Assembly (NCBI GenBank): GCA_028023455.1
Contig: JAQFVV010012398.1
Span: 11,271,160 to 11,335,159, forward strand
Direction: 5' to 3'
Origin: Epiperipatus broadwayi
Taxonomy: Eukaryota; Onychophora; Udeonychophora; Euonychophora; Peripatidae
DNA: 64,000 nt
Part shown: positions 34,291 through 46,154 of the stretch, in pieces
Layout: every line of letters begins with the position of its first letter
Position numbering within the stretch: position 1 is the stretch's first letter
The notes under the pieces: generated by a model
Seen by the model: the letters and a program-made list of their open reading frames with translations, nothing else
Told to the model about the DNA's origin: nothing
Database searches by the model: none
Made by a program: the position numbers and the translations under genes

Positions 34291-35240
34291 TTAAATTTTG
34301 GTTAATGCATCAGATGTTGTGTCCTTTTGAATTGTGTATTGCTGTAAGTGATTTTCTAAGTTTTCTGAAAAGTGATTGATTTTCATGGATATTTGATCAA
34401 TATAATCTGATTGATTGTTGACATTGATATTTTGAGTATCAATTGTCCTTGTTTTTTTGATTTCTTTATTCTTAGGTTGACCTGGTTTTCTTTTGTTCTC
34501 AGTAGGAGTAATGGGGGGTGTTGTTTTCACTGGTGGAAGAACTGGTAGTAATGTTTCCATTATTTGTAATGAAGTTTTGTTGACAATGTGTTGAAAATTT
34601 TCTTTACTTTCCATTTGAGGATTAATTGGTTGAGAAGTAGAGACTTGTCTTCTATAATCTTAGTTAACTCAATGGATTTGAGTAGTTGGTTGTCTTGTGA
34701 ATGAGAGGTTGTTTGAGTGCAGTCATCTAGATAAGCTTGTTTTGAAAAATCATAGAGTCATTGGGAAGGCCCTCTTGATTAGTAGTTTTGATTGTTGGTA
34801 CTGCTGTTAAGATCAGCATTCAATTGTTCATTTTGCAAATCTAATTGCTTATCAGATATCTTTGTTGGTTAAATTTTTTGTTTGTAAGCATTGGCTGGCA
34901 AGCTGCCTTGATTATCATCTTGAATATATAAACACATTGTGGTTTCAAGTCTTGAATATATAAACACATTGTTGCTTCTTGATCTAGAATCTTTATGGGA
35001 ATATTGTTAGGATCAATGTTTGCATTAAGTTGCAGCCTGAATTCAAAACTGATTGTTGCTATTGGTATTGGTATATCCTTTAGATAGATTTGCTTAAAAA
35101 GGCTAATTTTTTTTAATGGCTGCATCATTTTTTGGAAATCATTGAGTACCCAAAGAAAGTGTTTTTAAGCACTTGTGTGATGCAGCTTTGATGATTTTCA
35201 TCAACTGTTATAACTGCAAACTCACCAATGTTTTGACCTT
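34291..35240 (-). pseudogene. Family X ORF1 (nucleic-acid-binding protein) remnant (X1)
   Basis: Frame 34841-35128 (starting MMQPLKKISLFKQIYLKDI) aligns with X3 ORF1 frame 50331-50600 (EDFQKMERYERVNTQQPIYLKD). Its next block, LKPQCVYIF, sits where X3 has the zinc knuckle CFSCGQHGHLVTQC, now degraded. Frame 34291-34614 is a hydrophilic, Pro/Lys-rich segment (RKPGQPKNKEIKKTR) of the ORF1 C-terminal part. A ~33-bp tandem duplication (TTGAATATATAAACACATTG) lies at about 34919-34984 near the old knuckle. Confidence 0.6.
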
Positions 35241-36099
35241 TGTTTGAAATATGTGTTTTTGTAAGCATTCGAAAAATTTAATTGCCAGGTATCTAGTGAT
35301 TTGGGTGCTCAGCATTACTTTATATAGATCTCAATATCCAAACTTGTTGTTTCATATAACAATTGACATCGTAAGGAATGCATTGATATATTCTTGTCTG
35401 AAGCAGATATCTACAATAGACTTGGGGGAAGGGAATCTTTTAAACAATGTGTCTAAGCCCTCAGATACTGAATTTTTAAACTTTTCATTAGTAACTTCAA
35501 GCATTTCACTGAGCCCAGTAAGGGGGGGGGGGATCTTATTTTTTTGAGTTGCAATGAGTCTTATCTAATCTTTTAATATCATCTGCATTTGTCCTTCAAA
35601 ATCTTATATTAGTTTTAGAAGGAGCTGAAAAATTATTCATTTTGTCATTTGTACTTTGTTATTGATTTTTTTTTGTTGATTACTAATAATTTCTGCATAA
35701 GTTGTGATGGATTTTGAGCTTGGCATAATCGAATCATTAATAGTAGCGCCAATCACATGATGGATTGGTCACCATTTGCCTTTAATTTTATCCTTGATCA
35801 ATTTACTAATTTTAAAATAATGATTTAAATCAGTGTTTTCCAACCTTTTTTGGCTCACTTACCACTTGGTAGTACATCATGCTAAATTGTACCACTTCGT
35901 AAAAATGATTGTATTTCGTGAAATTTGTTATTGTGAGTGTGTTATTTTATTTGCATTATAAATATTCACATCTCATAATGAGACAAATTACATTGAAACA
36001 CACCTAAACGTCATGCCAGATTATAAACTCACTGTAACATATTTATATGTATGTGTTTGTTCAAAGTTTCATATTTTTTCCAAAATAATTTATTAAAGA

Positions 36100-36542
36100 T
36101 TACATTATTACATTAAAGGTTATTTGGTACTTATTTTGTTCAAAGTGTTTTCTTATTCCTTCATTTGGTTTTCCCGAATTTGAGTCTGTTTTCTCTTTTT
36201 CGGAGCATCTTGCTATTGGTTGGGCCATAGAGAGGATAAATCCAGTATGTCCCAAGTCATGGTAAAAATAACCTCGGATTATCAGGCTATCTCTTGTTCT
36301 TGTTTTCTTTATATTGTTCAGCATGAAGTTAATAGGATTAAAATTTTGATGATTAAATACTAGCTTACATCTAGTAATCCACAGTAGATGATCAAGAATT
36401 AATGAGAGTCTAATTTCTGTGTATGATCCTTTTCTGATACATTCTTTCAAATTAAATAATTTAGATTGATTTGCCTTGATACGTATGATCCTTTTCTGAT
36501 ACATTCTTTCAAATTAAATAATTTAGATTGATTTGCCTTGAT
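36100..36542 (-). mobile_element. LINE C-terminal fragment nested in the hAT element
   Basis: Frame 36100-36504 includes LSLILDHLLWITRCKLVFNH then INFMLNNIKKTRTRDSLI, the W-x-x-R-C-K-x-V-F ending found in some LINE ORF2 proteins. It is not closely similar to family X. It does not belong to the hAT transposase and probably inserted into it. The first two 62-bp blocks at its upstream end are a tandem duplication. Confidence 0.45.
36421..36542 (+). repeat. 62-bp tandem duplication, two nearly identical units
   Basis: Units start at 36421 and 36483 with GTATGATCCTTTTCTGATAC and continue identically through TTTGCCTTGAT. Near-identity means it is younger than the surrounding decay. Confidence 0.9.
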
Positions 36543-36658
36543 CCAACTCATTATTTATCTACTATTTTGTCATATTTCGTTTAGCAATAAATGGTTTTAA
36601 TAAAAACACAAAATTATAAAAAAAAACAATTAATATATTTTCTTATCATAAAATAAAT

Positions 36659-37213
36659 TTAATGAGATCTTTGTGCTTGTTTCAAACAACATAATTTTTT
36701 GAAATTAGATTCAAAAGATGCGATGTATACCCTTAAGTCTATAGCTGCTTTCAATCTGTTTCGATACTTATTTTTTAAAAAAATATATGAAGAAAAAGCT
36801 CTTCCTACTAATTCCGTACTAATAAACGGTAATAATAATTTAAGAGCTTTCTCAGAAAGTTGTTCATATTCTTTAATGTTTAAAGAAAAATTAATTAGAT
36901 TGTGTCGTTTGAATTCTACTTGTAAAGTTCTGTCACATGATAATTCTATTAAATTTTCTTTATCCTTTATTGATAATGATGTAGCTTTTTCTAAATTTTC
37001 TGCATAGAAGGGGTTTGAAATCCAATTATCATTTGTGTTTTCGGGTTTTGGAAAATATTCCATGAAAGACAATTTTAATCCTGTTAAATGTGCTATTATA
37101 TTTTCTCGTGTATCTTGAGACAGACTAACCTTATTTTCAAACAAAAAAATATGTAAAGTTTTGACTACTTCCAGTTGATTGTTTTCGATACTTATATATA
37201 TTACTGTTTCCAA
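36659..37213 (-). pseudogene. hAT transposase C-terminal remnant, ZBED5/SCAND3-like
   Basis: A 184-residue frame. LSFMEYFPKPENTNDNWISN and NPFYAENLEKATSLSIKDKE lead into LIELSCDRTLQVEFKRHNLI, then the hATC dimerisation region SEKALKLLLPFISTELVGRA, FSSYIFLKNKYRNRLKAAID and LRVYIASFESNFKKLC. This order matches the C-terminal part of the ZBED5/SCAND3/FAM200-type proteins descended from hAT transposases. The catalytic first Asp regions and BED finger are absent, so it cannot mobilise itself. Start codon at 37213 is only where the frame opens. Confidence 0.8.
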
Positions 37214-37659
37214 AAATCTAATTTCTTAATCATACTTTCAATTTTATCATTAACATTAAAGATCGTTATCGACTGTACATATTAACAACTTTACTGTATA
37301 ATATTATTAATTAAAATAATTTTTATGAATTATAGGAAAAAACGTTTCTATATTTTTATGATTTAATTTTTTTTTATGTCCGCCATATTGATTATTTTTT
37401 GTGTACCACCAACCAGCAACTCGCGTACCACAGGTTGGGAAACACTGATTTAAACAATAAATCAATTCCAAAGTAAAAAACCATATATGTACTGATTAGT
37501 TTTGTTTTAATTTTATTATCATAAATTTTACTTTGTCATTTCAAACTCTAACTGTGATTAATAAGTTAAAGATAGGATATCTTTTAAGTTGCTTACTGTT
37601 AAAATAGACCAGCAATTGTTGTTATTATTTACTTTTTAATATTTTTATGTGTGATGTTA

Positions 37660-38010
37660 ATCACAACAAAAAATAGTATGATACTTATGCTGATGATTAT
37701 AAATTATTCAAAAGAATTGACGTTCAAAGGGATATAGATTGTTTTCAAGTTTGCTGTAGGTATAATAATTTTGTTAGTATGATACTTATGCTGATGATTA
37801 TAAGTTATTCAAAAGAATTGATGTTCAAAGGGATATAGATTGTTTTCAGGTTTGCTGTAGTTATAATAATTTTAAAACATGCATTGTTTCTTGCACTAAT
37901 AAAACTGAAAAATCTATTTATCAGTATAAAATTGAGAATGATGTTTTTACATCTAAAGAGATTGCATGTGATTTAGGAATTATATTTTGAAGTAATTTAA
38001 TGAATCAAAA
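37660..38010 (+). mobile_element. Jockey-type LINE fragment J3 (RT catalytic box region)
   Basis: Reads YADDYKLFKRIDVQRDIDCF, then (C)IVSCTNKTEKSIYQYKIEN and SKEIACDLGIIF, the box C to box E order of jockey-type RT. Only about 350 bp remain. The first 101 bp are tandemly duplicated. LINE X copy 2 begins directly to the right. Confidence 0.65.
37674..37875 (+). repeat. 101-bp tandem duplication covering the J3 YADD box
   Basis: Units begin at 37674 and 37775 with TAGTATGATACTTATGCTGA and are nearly identical. 101 is not a multiple of three, so the second unit is out of frame with the first. Confidence 0.9.
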
Positions 38011-38419
38011 ACAAAGAGTGGCAATATCATTAACACTGACTATGACACCAAATCAGCACACACACCCATTGTAATCAACAAAACATCAATGCTTATAACC
38101 AGAGGTGATCACTCCATGCTTTCTTCTTATAGAAGCAGCAGTGCAGAAGGTATCCAGGCCCTTCACCAAAGAAACTTCATCAACTAAAGAAGATTAAAAC
38201 AGAAGAAATCGATTATATAGATGATCGATTATATAGATGACTTTGGCCAGATGGATTTTACTCTTGGTCAACTATAGTGGATCTCGAGCCAAGCTATGAT
38301 GATGATCATGAATTACTACAAGCACCATGCCAACACACAGAAATAATATCTCCCCCCACCTTATATAAACTTGATGAAAGTTAAAATAACTGCATTTAAT
38401 GAGAGTGTTGAACTCTATC

Positions 38420-38537
38420 AACAATATCAATCAACTAATACAATGGCTCAAAATTATATAGCCTCATACATTTGGTTTAACAACATCAGTCAACTAAAAC
38501 AATGGCTCAAAATTATATAGCCTCATATATTTGGTTT
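38420..38537 (+). repeat. 59-bp tandem duplication in the X2 endonuclease start
   Basis: Units start at 38420 and 38479 and share CAATGGCTCAAAATTATATA and GCCTCATA. Together they duplicate the second block of the endonuclease N-terminus. Confidence 0.85.
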
Positions 38538-39856
38538 ACTTGAGACTAAAGTCTACTCTGGCTCTCAGGCTGATCCATCAATACATTTCTTCAGGTAGGT
38601 TTGTTTGCCTGCTCCAGGGGACATCATCTTCGCCTTCTGAAGGCACTGGACTTTTTATTACACCAAACTGGCAACTCGTCATTTCAAGATAATATTCATA
38701 GATTTACACTTCCTAATAGTGACCTTCCATCATCGAATTATTTCAATTAATATAAATTTTTTTATATTTAACTCAACATCCTAGTCTTATTTCAAATATA
38801 CTATTAATTCACTACTTGCGTCTTTTCCATATCCAACCATTCTAATTGGATATGGCAGCATGAAATACAAAGACTTTATCACCCAATGGCTGCATCAAAT
38901 ATATTTTCCTCTTATGAATGCTGAGGGTTTTCTGCCAGACAATGCAGTCACATTCCACAATGGCCGATATGCCTCATTGATAGACTTTTTATTCGCCTGT
39001 GCTGCATGATCTAACCTTACCTCACTCACCATTCTCGCATCACTCAGTGCAAATGATAATTATCCCCTCATGGAGATTTCACACATCTACACTTCCATTA
39101 GGTAAAACAATGAGAATATTGTTCTCAGCAACCACTCCAGAATTTATATTTTCAGAAACTTATATTATGCTTCATAAATCCCAGACCATGCAGCTCGTCC
39201 CTTTACAAAAATGCTTAGTCTACATTAACACACTCTTATTTAACATTAACCATATCACAAAAAAACACCTCCTCCCTCTAGATTACTAGCACTGGCTGAT
39301 GGACTGCATAGGTGAATTAGAATGATTAAACCATCACACTATAACCAACAATATATATAAACTTACGTAAATATACAGCAATATGTGCTGCACTCTAAAA
39401 ATAATTTAAAGATTAAAAAAAGCAAGATAAGCCTCAGCCAACAATATATCTGAACCAGAGGCTACATAAGATGGGTATTAGGACACCCACCTACCATCAA
39501 TATTCCAATGGCTATCCAAGCTGATGATCACAAATGCAGGCCTTAATATAATAATGCTTATCATACTTTAAACAAAAACTGCAAGCAAATCTACCACCCA
39601 AACTTCCTGGATTGTTTTGTCACACCAGCAACAACAACCCCATGCAATACCACCGACTTTGCCATAAAACTAGCTATCTTGGAAACTATGGCATCCCTCC
39701 ATTTATATTAGCGTATCTTAGCTGCTTTGCAGCGAAATATCTGTGATCTAGCCAATTGTTTGTCACAGAAACCAACCTACAGTAGACCTTTACTCCAATG
39801 CAATAGTACTATTCATCAAAAAAACAGCTATTTTTACCAACCTCTGGCCCATATTT

Positions 39857-40750
39857 ATGGGACTGCTACCAGTTAAAATCATCAAGGGTAAAAGAGAACA
39901 ACATATACTTTCACTGATCTCCAGTATACAGTTTGCAAAGAAAAACTCATCAATCATCCAAGCAGCACTATTCTTCAAAGCAGTCCTGAACTCAGTTCAA
40001 AGCAAGAAGAGATATGCGCCAATAGCAGTTCAGCTTGAAGTCAAGGAAGCTTTTGACTCCATCAATCTCCATGTACTTACAATATGTTGATCTGTACCAC
40101 AATTCCCGGAAGCTATATTTACGTTCAAATTTGCTACTGAGCTGTAAAATTTGTATCATTCTCAACAGCAAGAACTCTGTCATTTGAACCCATGCAGTCC
40201 ATATCGCAAGGATGCCTGCTTAGCTCACTCTTATTCATACTGAACATCAACCCCTTCTACAAAACTCTAGCCATCATTCACAGGCATCCCAATAATGGAC
40301 ACACCACAATGTATTACATGCACTGCATACATGGATGAAGTGACTGTTTTTCTACTTTCCAAAAAATACCTACCCAGTTTACAAAAAATTCTACAAGACT
40401 TCTTAACTACGCACAAGCTGAAATTCAATGCAAACAAAAATGCTGCCTATTTGCTCTATGCAGGTAAAACATGCACATTCATATCAAGCCAAATCAAATG
40501 TTTTTTTCTTGTCTTTGCGTGTCACTTGGAGGGTACAACAATGAGATGCTATATTCAGAAGAAGCTTAAAGATGAGGCTGAGCAGATCACCAACTCGCTA
40601 TCAAAGGCATATCTTTCCAATATACTTGAAAGTACAGCTATTCAACCAAGTCCTCTCAAATTATATACTATCTACCCATTATACTCTTCTCTAAGGCATC
40701 AAATCCAAAATCAAATCATGGTGCAGAAAAATCTTCACCATATCAACTAA
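39857..40750 (+). pseudogene. Family X reverse transcriptase (X2)
   Basis: Frame 39857-40090 has LISSIQFAKKNSSIIQAALF and box A as VQLEVKEAFDSINLHVL, with Glu in place of the first catalytic Asp. A shifted middle part has a degraded MQSISQGC-like box. Frame 40295-40750 (151 residues) opens with the catalytic box ITCTAYMDEVTVFLLSKKYL (second Asp now Glu), then THKLKFNANKNAAYLLYAGK. Inactive on two catalytic grounds as well as frameshifts. Confidence 0.75.
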
Positions 40751-42040
40751 TGTCTCAGCTGACCAACAGACTTTGCTACATGACAAGCATTTTTCAAATT
40801 CAAAAGACCACAAACTTAATAGCTGCCATCTTAAAACAGTTCCCACAATTATAATGCCTGCTTCAAATCATACCAACTGACAGATCTCCCACCACGGCAC
40901 TCATACCTGTCATCAATGATCTACCAGCCACCCAGATATCATGTCAATAGCTATTCTTCACCCTCGTGCATCATGAACTGACGAGCAACAACCCTTCTCC
41001 AATACTGGGGTTCAGCAATAAAAAACTACTTTACATCAAAAAATGATTATTGGAGCCTAAATTGTTTGACTACCTAATTAAAATTAACCTTCATGCCCTG
41101 CCAACAACATGGTTCATCTTTTGCTAGTGACTATACACTACCATTGACCCATTTTATAGTCTATGTCATTGTGCTGAAGAAACATCTAATCTATGAATGC
41201 CCAACACTAGCAGACATGAAAAGTAATGGATAACACATATAGATGGTCTAACATCTCAATAGAACATATCAAAATATATCATGGAAACTCAATCCCCACG
41301 GTGCGTGTAGCCACATTTATTCTTTATGCATTCTGGTGCACACGATGCACCTTTGCCTTATATAGTAATACAAGATGACACCTCTATCTTTCACTATAAG
41401 TTGTCACAGTTAAAAATGAGCAAAATAGCTCATTCAGATATATATACCTTCATTTGGTCACTACTCAAATAATATGCAGATTTATAATCAGGTAAACAAA
41501 AGCATTATCATCGCTTTAGGGGACTTAGAAAAAAAGTCACAAACAACTGGGATAAAATTATCTACGCCAGCCTGCTAACTGTACTGGATGCTGAAACAAG
41601 AATTAATCCCAGATACCTGCAAAAATTAAGGAGACTCCTAACACTAAAACTGATTCAAATAAGTGATTGCATATTTATTTAAAACAAACAAGCTTGTACA
41701 TAGCACACATGTAATTCATTTGAAATAATATTATCATCATTCATAATTTGATCAACGAAAATATAAGAAAAAGTATTGCATAGGTATTGCACTAAATAAA
41801 TATATCGAATGTGATATTGTAACTGCTAATAAATAACTTCTGTTCATTCTTGGTACAGATAATATTCCCATTTTCTTTATGAAAATGCTGAATTTATCTG
41901 TTCACCTCTTTGTTACATTCTCAATTCTGCTACAAGCTCTACTTTTTCCACATCTTTATAAATTGCTAAATTCATTCTTTTAAAGTGGAGATAAAGATAA
42001 GGTAAATAATTTTAGGCTCGATAATAAGGTAATTTATAAT

Positions 42041-42800
42041 AATAGTAAATTATTGGCAACATCAGCCACTTGATGGCGTTGTTTATATGCAAAAACATAT
42101 AAGTATGCCTTTTACGCAGCCGACATTGCCAGCCTTATTTCTATGCAAAAGCACAGAAAGAGGCCGTTCTCTGACGGCCAGCCTGTTGCTTCATGTTATG
42201 CACTTTATCCCAATACTCACAATTCAAAGTTCGCTACAGTATTATCTGAGGGTGTCTGGACTTCAGCCTGCCACAACTCTTCAAATATGCATGTCAATGT
42301 AATTAGCTTACAAGTCATCTGACCTACTCTGTCGCCACACTTCCCTACTCAACATGGAACCTTCAAAAAATTCGAAAGAGTACATCCAAGCAAGATTTTG
42401 ACCGGCTCATGTTTGCGCAAGAACACATCTGCAACAAATAAAATGTCTGACTGCAAATCGGAGCCATTCAAATTGTGCCAACTACCATCCACAGAAGCTG
42501 GTGTGGTAGCGTTTTTACAGAATAACATACTCCTACATGCCAAGAGATGTGTGTCGAAATGTTGAGATTGGAGTTGTCCAAAACCTTCTCGCAGTTCAGA
42601 TGCAAGTCCAGTTCCTGCGGCGAAAGTGTTCTCTTCAAAAGGAGACCTGCTTTGACAGCTCTAGAATCCCCTTCATTTGAAAGTCTTAGTGTGAGTCAGG
42701 TTCAGGAATAAATCATGCTTCGGTAGCTTATATCCATTTTTTGGTTTGCCAATTTAGGAGGAGTTCACTCTGGGCATCTCTGGTATTTAAGGATTGGCTG
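42041..42800. other. GC-richer island of unknown identity
   Basis: This block is clearly less AT-rich than its flanks and has few homopolymers. It holds a perfect hairpin, GGCCGTTCTCTGACGGCC, at 42162-42179, and a CTCF-like CCACTTGATGGCGT at about 42068-42081. Only short frames occur on either strand (42087-42302 plus, 42349-42543 minus), and none resembles a family I know. It may be part of an LTR or other element, or an untranslated exon. Confidence 0.4.
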
Positions 42801-43589
42801 ATGTAGTATTTCGGAAAACAAAAGAACTTAAGACCCACGATACCATACTACACAGTACTGCAGATACAGTCAAACAGTCTTATTAACATTAATATATAAG
42901 TATACCATCCCATATGTTACTATGCTACAAAAGAAAAAAAAACAATCCATTATGAAATGAATAAAAAAGACCTTTTCCTTTAAGACATTTAATTAATTTA
43001 GATGCAGGTATTATACCTGCATTTTATTCTTAGCATGAGTAATTATTAGTAGCTATATCGTCCTTGAACTATTTATGCACATAGATCTGATTCTTATTGA
43101 ATATATAAATCTATGAAAAAAATCGCACGGTACCTCTCTATTCCAAAGATTAACTTAGCAGACGTGTATATAACTATTGGCCTTCTAATGCGTAATTAAT
43201 TAATACATATCTAGTTTGATTAAATATACATATATAATAAATATAACTTGTCTAATTTATTTATAAATGAGTTTCGCCTTATATAGCAGGGTGAGAGCAA
43301 AATATAAAGAAAAAATTGTTTTGAACTTATTTTAATTTCTATCATCCAACTTCTCATTTATATACATATATTTCACATCTTCAACTTAATAACAAACAAA
43401 CTTGTTGATTTTATAAGATATTCTAACATACATTAATATACAGATATTAAAAATTAATTTTTATGCTGGTGGCCTGGTAACGTTATATATGTTTTTACAT
43501 AACATCAACACCATCAAGCTACTGACCCAAGTAATAGAACAGTACCGAAACAAATCTTATTGCTATATTTGATCACATTCCACATGTAA
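42801..43589. other. No gene recognised
   Basis: AT-rich sequence before jockey fragment J4. Nothing stands out. Confidence 0.5.
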
Positions 43590-44175
43590 TTAACGAACAG
43601 AGTAGAGTGGATGATATCTATTTTGATATGTTTAAAACCTTTGATGAGATTAATCATAACATTCTTCTTAAAGGTAGAGCAGCTTTTGTTAAGTTTAATG
43701 GCCAAATATTTGCCCAATATTATTGTTATCTTGAACTTGCCTCAAGGTAATATTTTGACTCCATTACTTTTTTAATATATATATATTAATGACCTCAAAA
43801 CTTGTATACAATATTCTCATCTTTGATATTATGCTGATTATTGTAAGATTTTTTAGACAAATCTATTCATGATTGTATATTACTTCAAGATGGTATTAAT
43901 AGTTTTTTCCAAATGGTGAAAAAAATAAAATGATAATTAATGTAGGCAATTGCTTTTCGATATTTTACTCCAATAAATCTGAAATTCCAAGATTTGAATA
44001 TTGTATTAATAATTTTAAAATAAAATATGCTGACAGTTCGGGATCTTGGAATTATATTTTTTAATAATGGCTCCTTTCATCATCATATAGAATCATTAGT
44101 AAATAAAGCGCTCAAGATAATGGGAAGTATTTACATACTTGTTAGTGCTTTTGAATACTCCATTAAATATAATTT
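43590..44175 (+). mobile_element. Jockey-type LINE fragment J4 (RT)
   Basis: VDDIYFDMFKTFDEINHNIL is box A of jockey-type RT (family VDxIYLDFxKAFDxVNHxIL), with the catalytic Asp in FDMFK. A shifted frame gives LPQGNILTP, the PQGSxLGP motif, then INDLKTCIQYS, YADYCKIF at the catalytic box with the second Asp lost, LKDLGII-like VRDLGIIFFNNGSF and KALKIMGSI. Truncated at both ends. Confidence 0.7.
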
Positions 44176-44339
44176 TTTTCTATCTTTGTTTCTTCCTATT
44201 GAAGCGGAATCTGAGATTCAGATTGCGCTTCACAACCTACCTCAAATCTTTAACTACCAAGCGAAATTCAAACCCTATCCTTGCGTATATATTCCACTCA
44301 CTAATACATTTTTTTGTTCCTTTTCTTGATATATTAACT

Positions 44340-44944
44340 AAAATACTTCTTAACGAAGATATATGCATAGATATCTGAATTTAAACACACACAAAAAAAG
44401 AAAAATAATAAATATAGTATTTAAAAGTGGAATACATATAAGCAATAGGTAACAGAGGATTAATTTTATAAAACATAATATCAAAATATATTATATTTTC
44501 TGTATTTTTTTATTTATAAAAGTTATAGTAATTATTTAGTAATTGTGGCTCAGATGTATATAGATATTGTAGAGACAAACATACTGAGCAAATATTTACT
44601 AGAAAAAGTTTATTATATGTCATTCTATAAAATTTTCTCTTTTAAATTATTTTTGCTATTAAACTATATATTTTCTTTGTAAATCCAAGATGGAAGTTGC
44701 AATTGTAATTAGTCAAAATAATTAAAGGTGAGAAACTTAGTCTTGTTTAATCTTCCAAAATAACTTTAATTAAAAGTTTCTCTAAAATTAAAATTAGAAA
44801 CTAAACTAATTGATTTACTTTGTCATAAACATTTGTTATCAAATTAATTTCGGTTTGAATACATATCTAACAATCGCATCTTCAAGCACAATGGGTAAAC
44901 CTTATGTAGAAATTCTTTTAAAAATTAGATTAGAGAATGATTAG
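44340..44944. other. No gene recognised
   Basis: AT-rich spacer. A slightly GC-richer 130-bp stretch just before it (44200-44330) is also unassigned. Confidence 0.4.
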
Positions 44945-45305
44945 CAGCAACCAATCAAGAAAGCATTCCACATCTACCAGGGCATGGTATAAAATGGGCT
45001 AATTTTTGACCAGAAAAAAAAACTGAAAAAGGTCAAGGAAAGCAATTGCCAAATAAATCCACGTTTGCTTGATTTCAATATGTCGTGAGTAAACCCACTT
45101 CACCTTTCTCACCGTTCGAGATGGCCCTCCCTGAAATCTGCACCCAGGATCCCGATACTCATAAACTGTAACTATGTGCCTGTTTATTGAATAATGAACT
45201 TACTACCTGTCTGAATAACTATGCTCATCAAACTGGATCTAGTTCTCCGAGGGAAATCTGAATATCATCAAAAGAACAGCCAAGTTTGTACAGAGGTAAT
45301 AATTT
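44945..45305 (+). promoter_or_regulatory. Promoter-like segment: CCAAT and TATAAA, possible LTR
   Basis: ACCAATCAAG near 44951 is followed about 40 bp later by GGTATAAAATGGG, a good TATA box. Then come roughly 230 bp of GC-richer sequence with TTGAATAATGA, and ACAGAGGTAATA, which resembles a splice donor, near 45295. This could be a solo LTR or a host promoter with first exon. No long terminal repeat partner was found in the window. Confidence 0.3.
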
Positions 45306-46154
45306 CAAGTGTTGCTAGACTCTTAAATGTACATTGAATAATTTCAAATCTCACCTATATGTTTCTTTAAACACTTTGTAAAGCTTTTCTTGTAAAAGTA
45401 ATATGAATTATGAATTAATAAATTTGTAAATTCTTACCTTGTTAATTAAATGTACTTTGTTTTCTCTATATAACTTAGCAGTAATCTCTCCTACATTAAA
45501 CCTCTCCTGAACAGTTATTATTTTTTTAATCACATATTTTTATTTTCATTATGATATTTTATATTTTCGTATAATAAATTATATGTCGATAATTTCCCCC
45601 AACTTCGCAAATGTCTATGCTATCTCTTTTAAAACCCCTTCCTTATTTTCCAGAGGGTGATTAAACAAATTTGTTATTCTTATTATAGCGGACACCTGCG
45701 AGTCTGGGAAAGTAAAATAAAAGACAATCAGATAATTATTGTACAATGTTATTTCGACAAGCAGTGCAAAAGTCTGTTCTTAGAAATGTTTTTTTTTATT
45801 AATTAAATAATAGTGCCAACTTCTAAAAACTTTAAATATATTTATATGGATTAAATCAGTATTATTTTTGTGAAATCACTAACCACCACCTACTTTATAT
45901 ATATCTAATAATATGTACGGTATTTATGAAAGCGCTTAACACCAAAGATTTGTATTAATTATACGTTGAGGGAAACTTTATGTATAATTTAAAGTAATAA
46001 AAGGAAAGGGGGGGGGAATCCTCTAGGTCTATGAGCTATTATATTAGCATTAAGTGTACTTCTCCCATATCCATGTAGTACTCTGAGTCTTTATCAATAA
46101 AGATAGGTAATAATTCTTTGTTCTTAGTTTTTAAGTTTGTATAATTATATTAAT
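45306..46154. other. No gene recognised
   Basis: AT-rich, with a G-run at about 46008-46016. Confidence 0.45.

Larger units (their letters stand above)
30713..35530 (-). mobile_element. Non-LTR retrotransposon family X, copy X1 (longest copy)
   Basis: On the minus strand from right to left: ORF1 remnants (35240-34290), APE-type endonuclease (34170-33477), RT (33144-31851), C-terminal region (31300-31000) and a 3' untranslated region to about 30713. The order is that of a two-ORF LINE. Paralogues X2 (plus), X3 and X4 (minus) lie in this window and support the reading of each domain. Clade not assigned: RT uses an ISQGC-LSxLLF motif and an unusual MDD catalytic box. Frameshifts split every ORF. 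Confidence 0.75.
35823..37455 (-). mobile_element. hAT DNA transposon with 8-bp target duplication
   Basis: Terminal inverted repeats CAGTGTTTTCCAACCT (35831 on) and CAGTGTTTCCCAACCT (complement of 37447 back) differ at one base. They are flanked by ATTTAAAT (35823-35830) and ATTTAAAC (37448-37455), the 8-bp duplication typical of hAT elements. Inside, on the minus strand, is a transposase C-terminal remnant and a LINE fragment. Total 1617 bp, too short for a full transposase gene. Confidence 0.85.
38015..41745 (+). mobile_element. Non-LTR retrotransposon family X, copy X2
   Basis: Same domain order as X1 but on the plus strand: a scrap of ORF1, endonuclease from about 38375, RT 39857-40750, zinc-knuckle region near 41150 (CHCAEETSNL), FWCTRCTFALYSNTR near 41330, and a 3' end near 41745 with ATTATCATCATTC. 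The endonuclease region has deletions (the GDFN stretch is short). Many stops and shifts. Confidence 0.7.

Noticed and set aside
36100-36542. Part of the hAT transposase
   Set aside because: The W-x-x-R-C-K ending is LINE-like and unrelated to hAT proteins, so a nested fragment is more likely.
36699-37007. 102-residue plus-strand frame
   Set aside because: It is antisense to the hAT transposase C-terminus, which is the supported reading.
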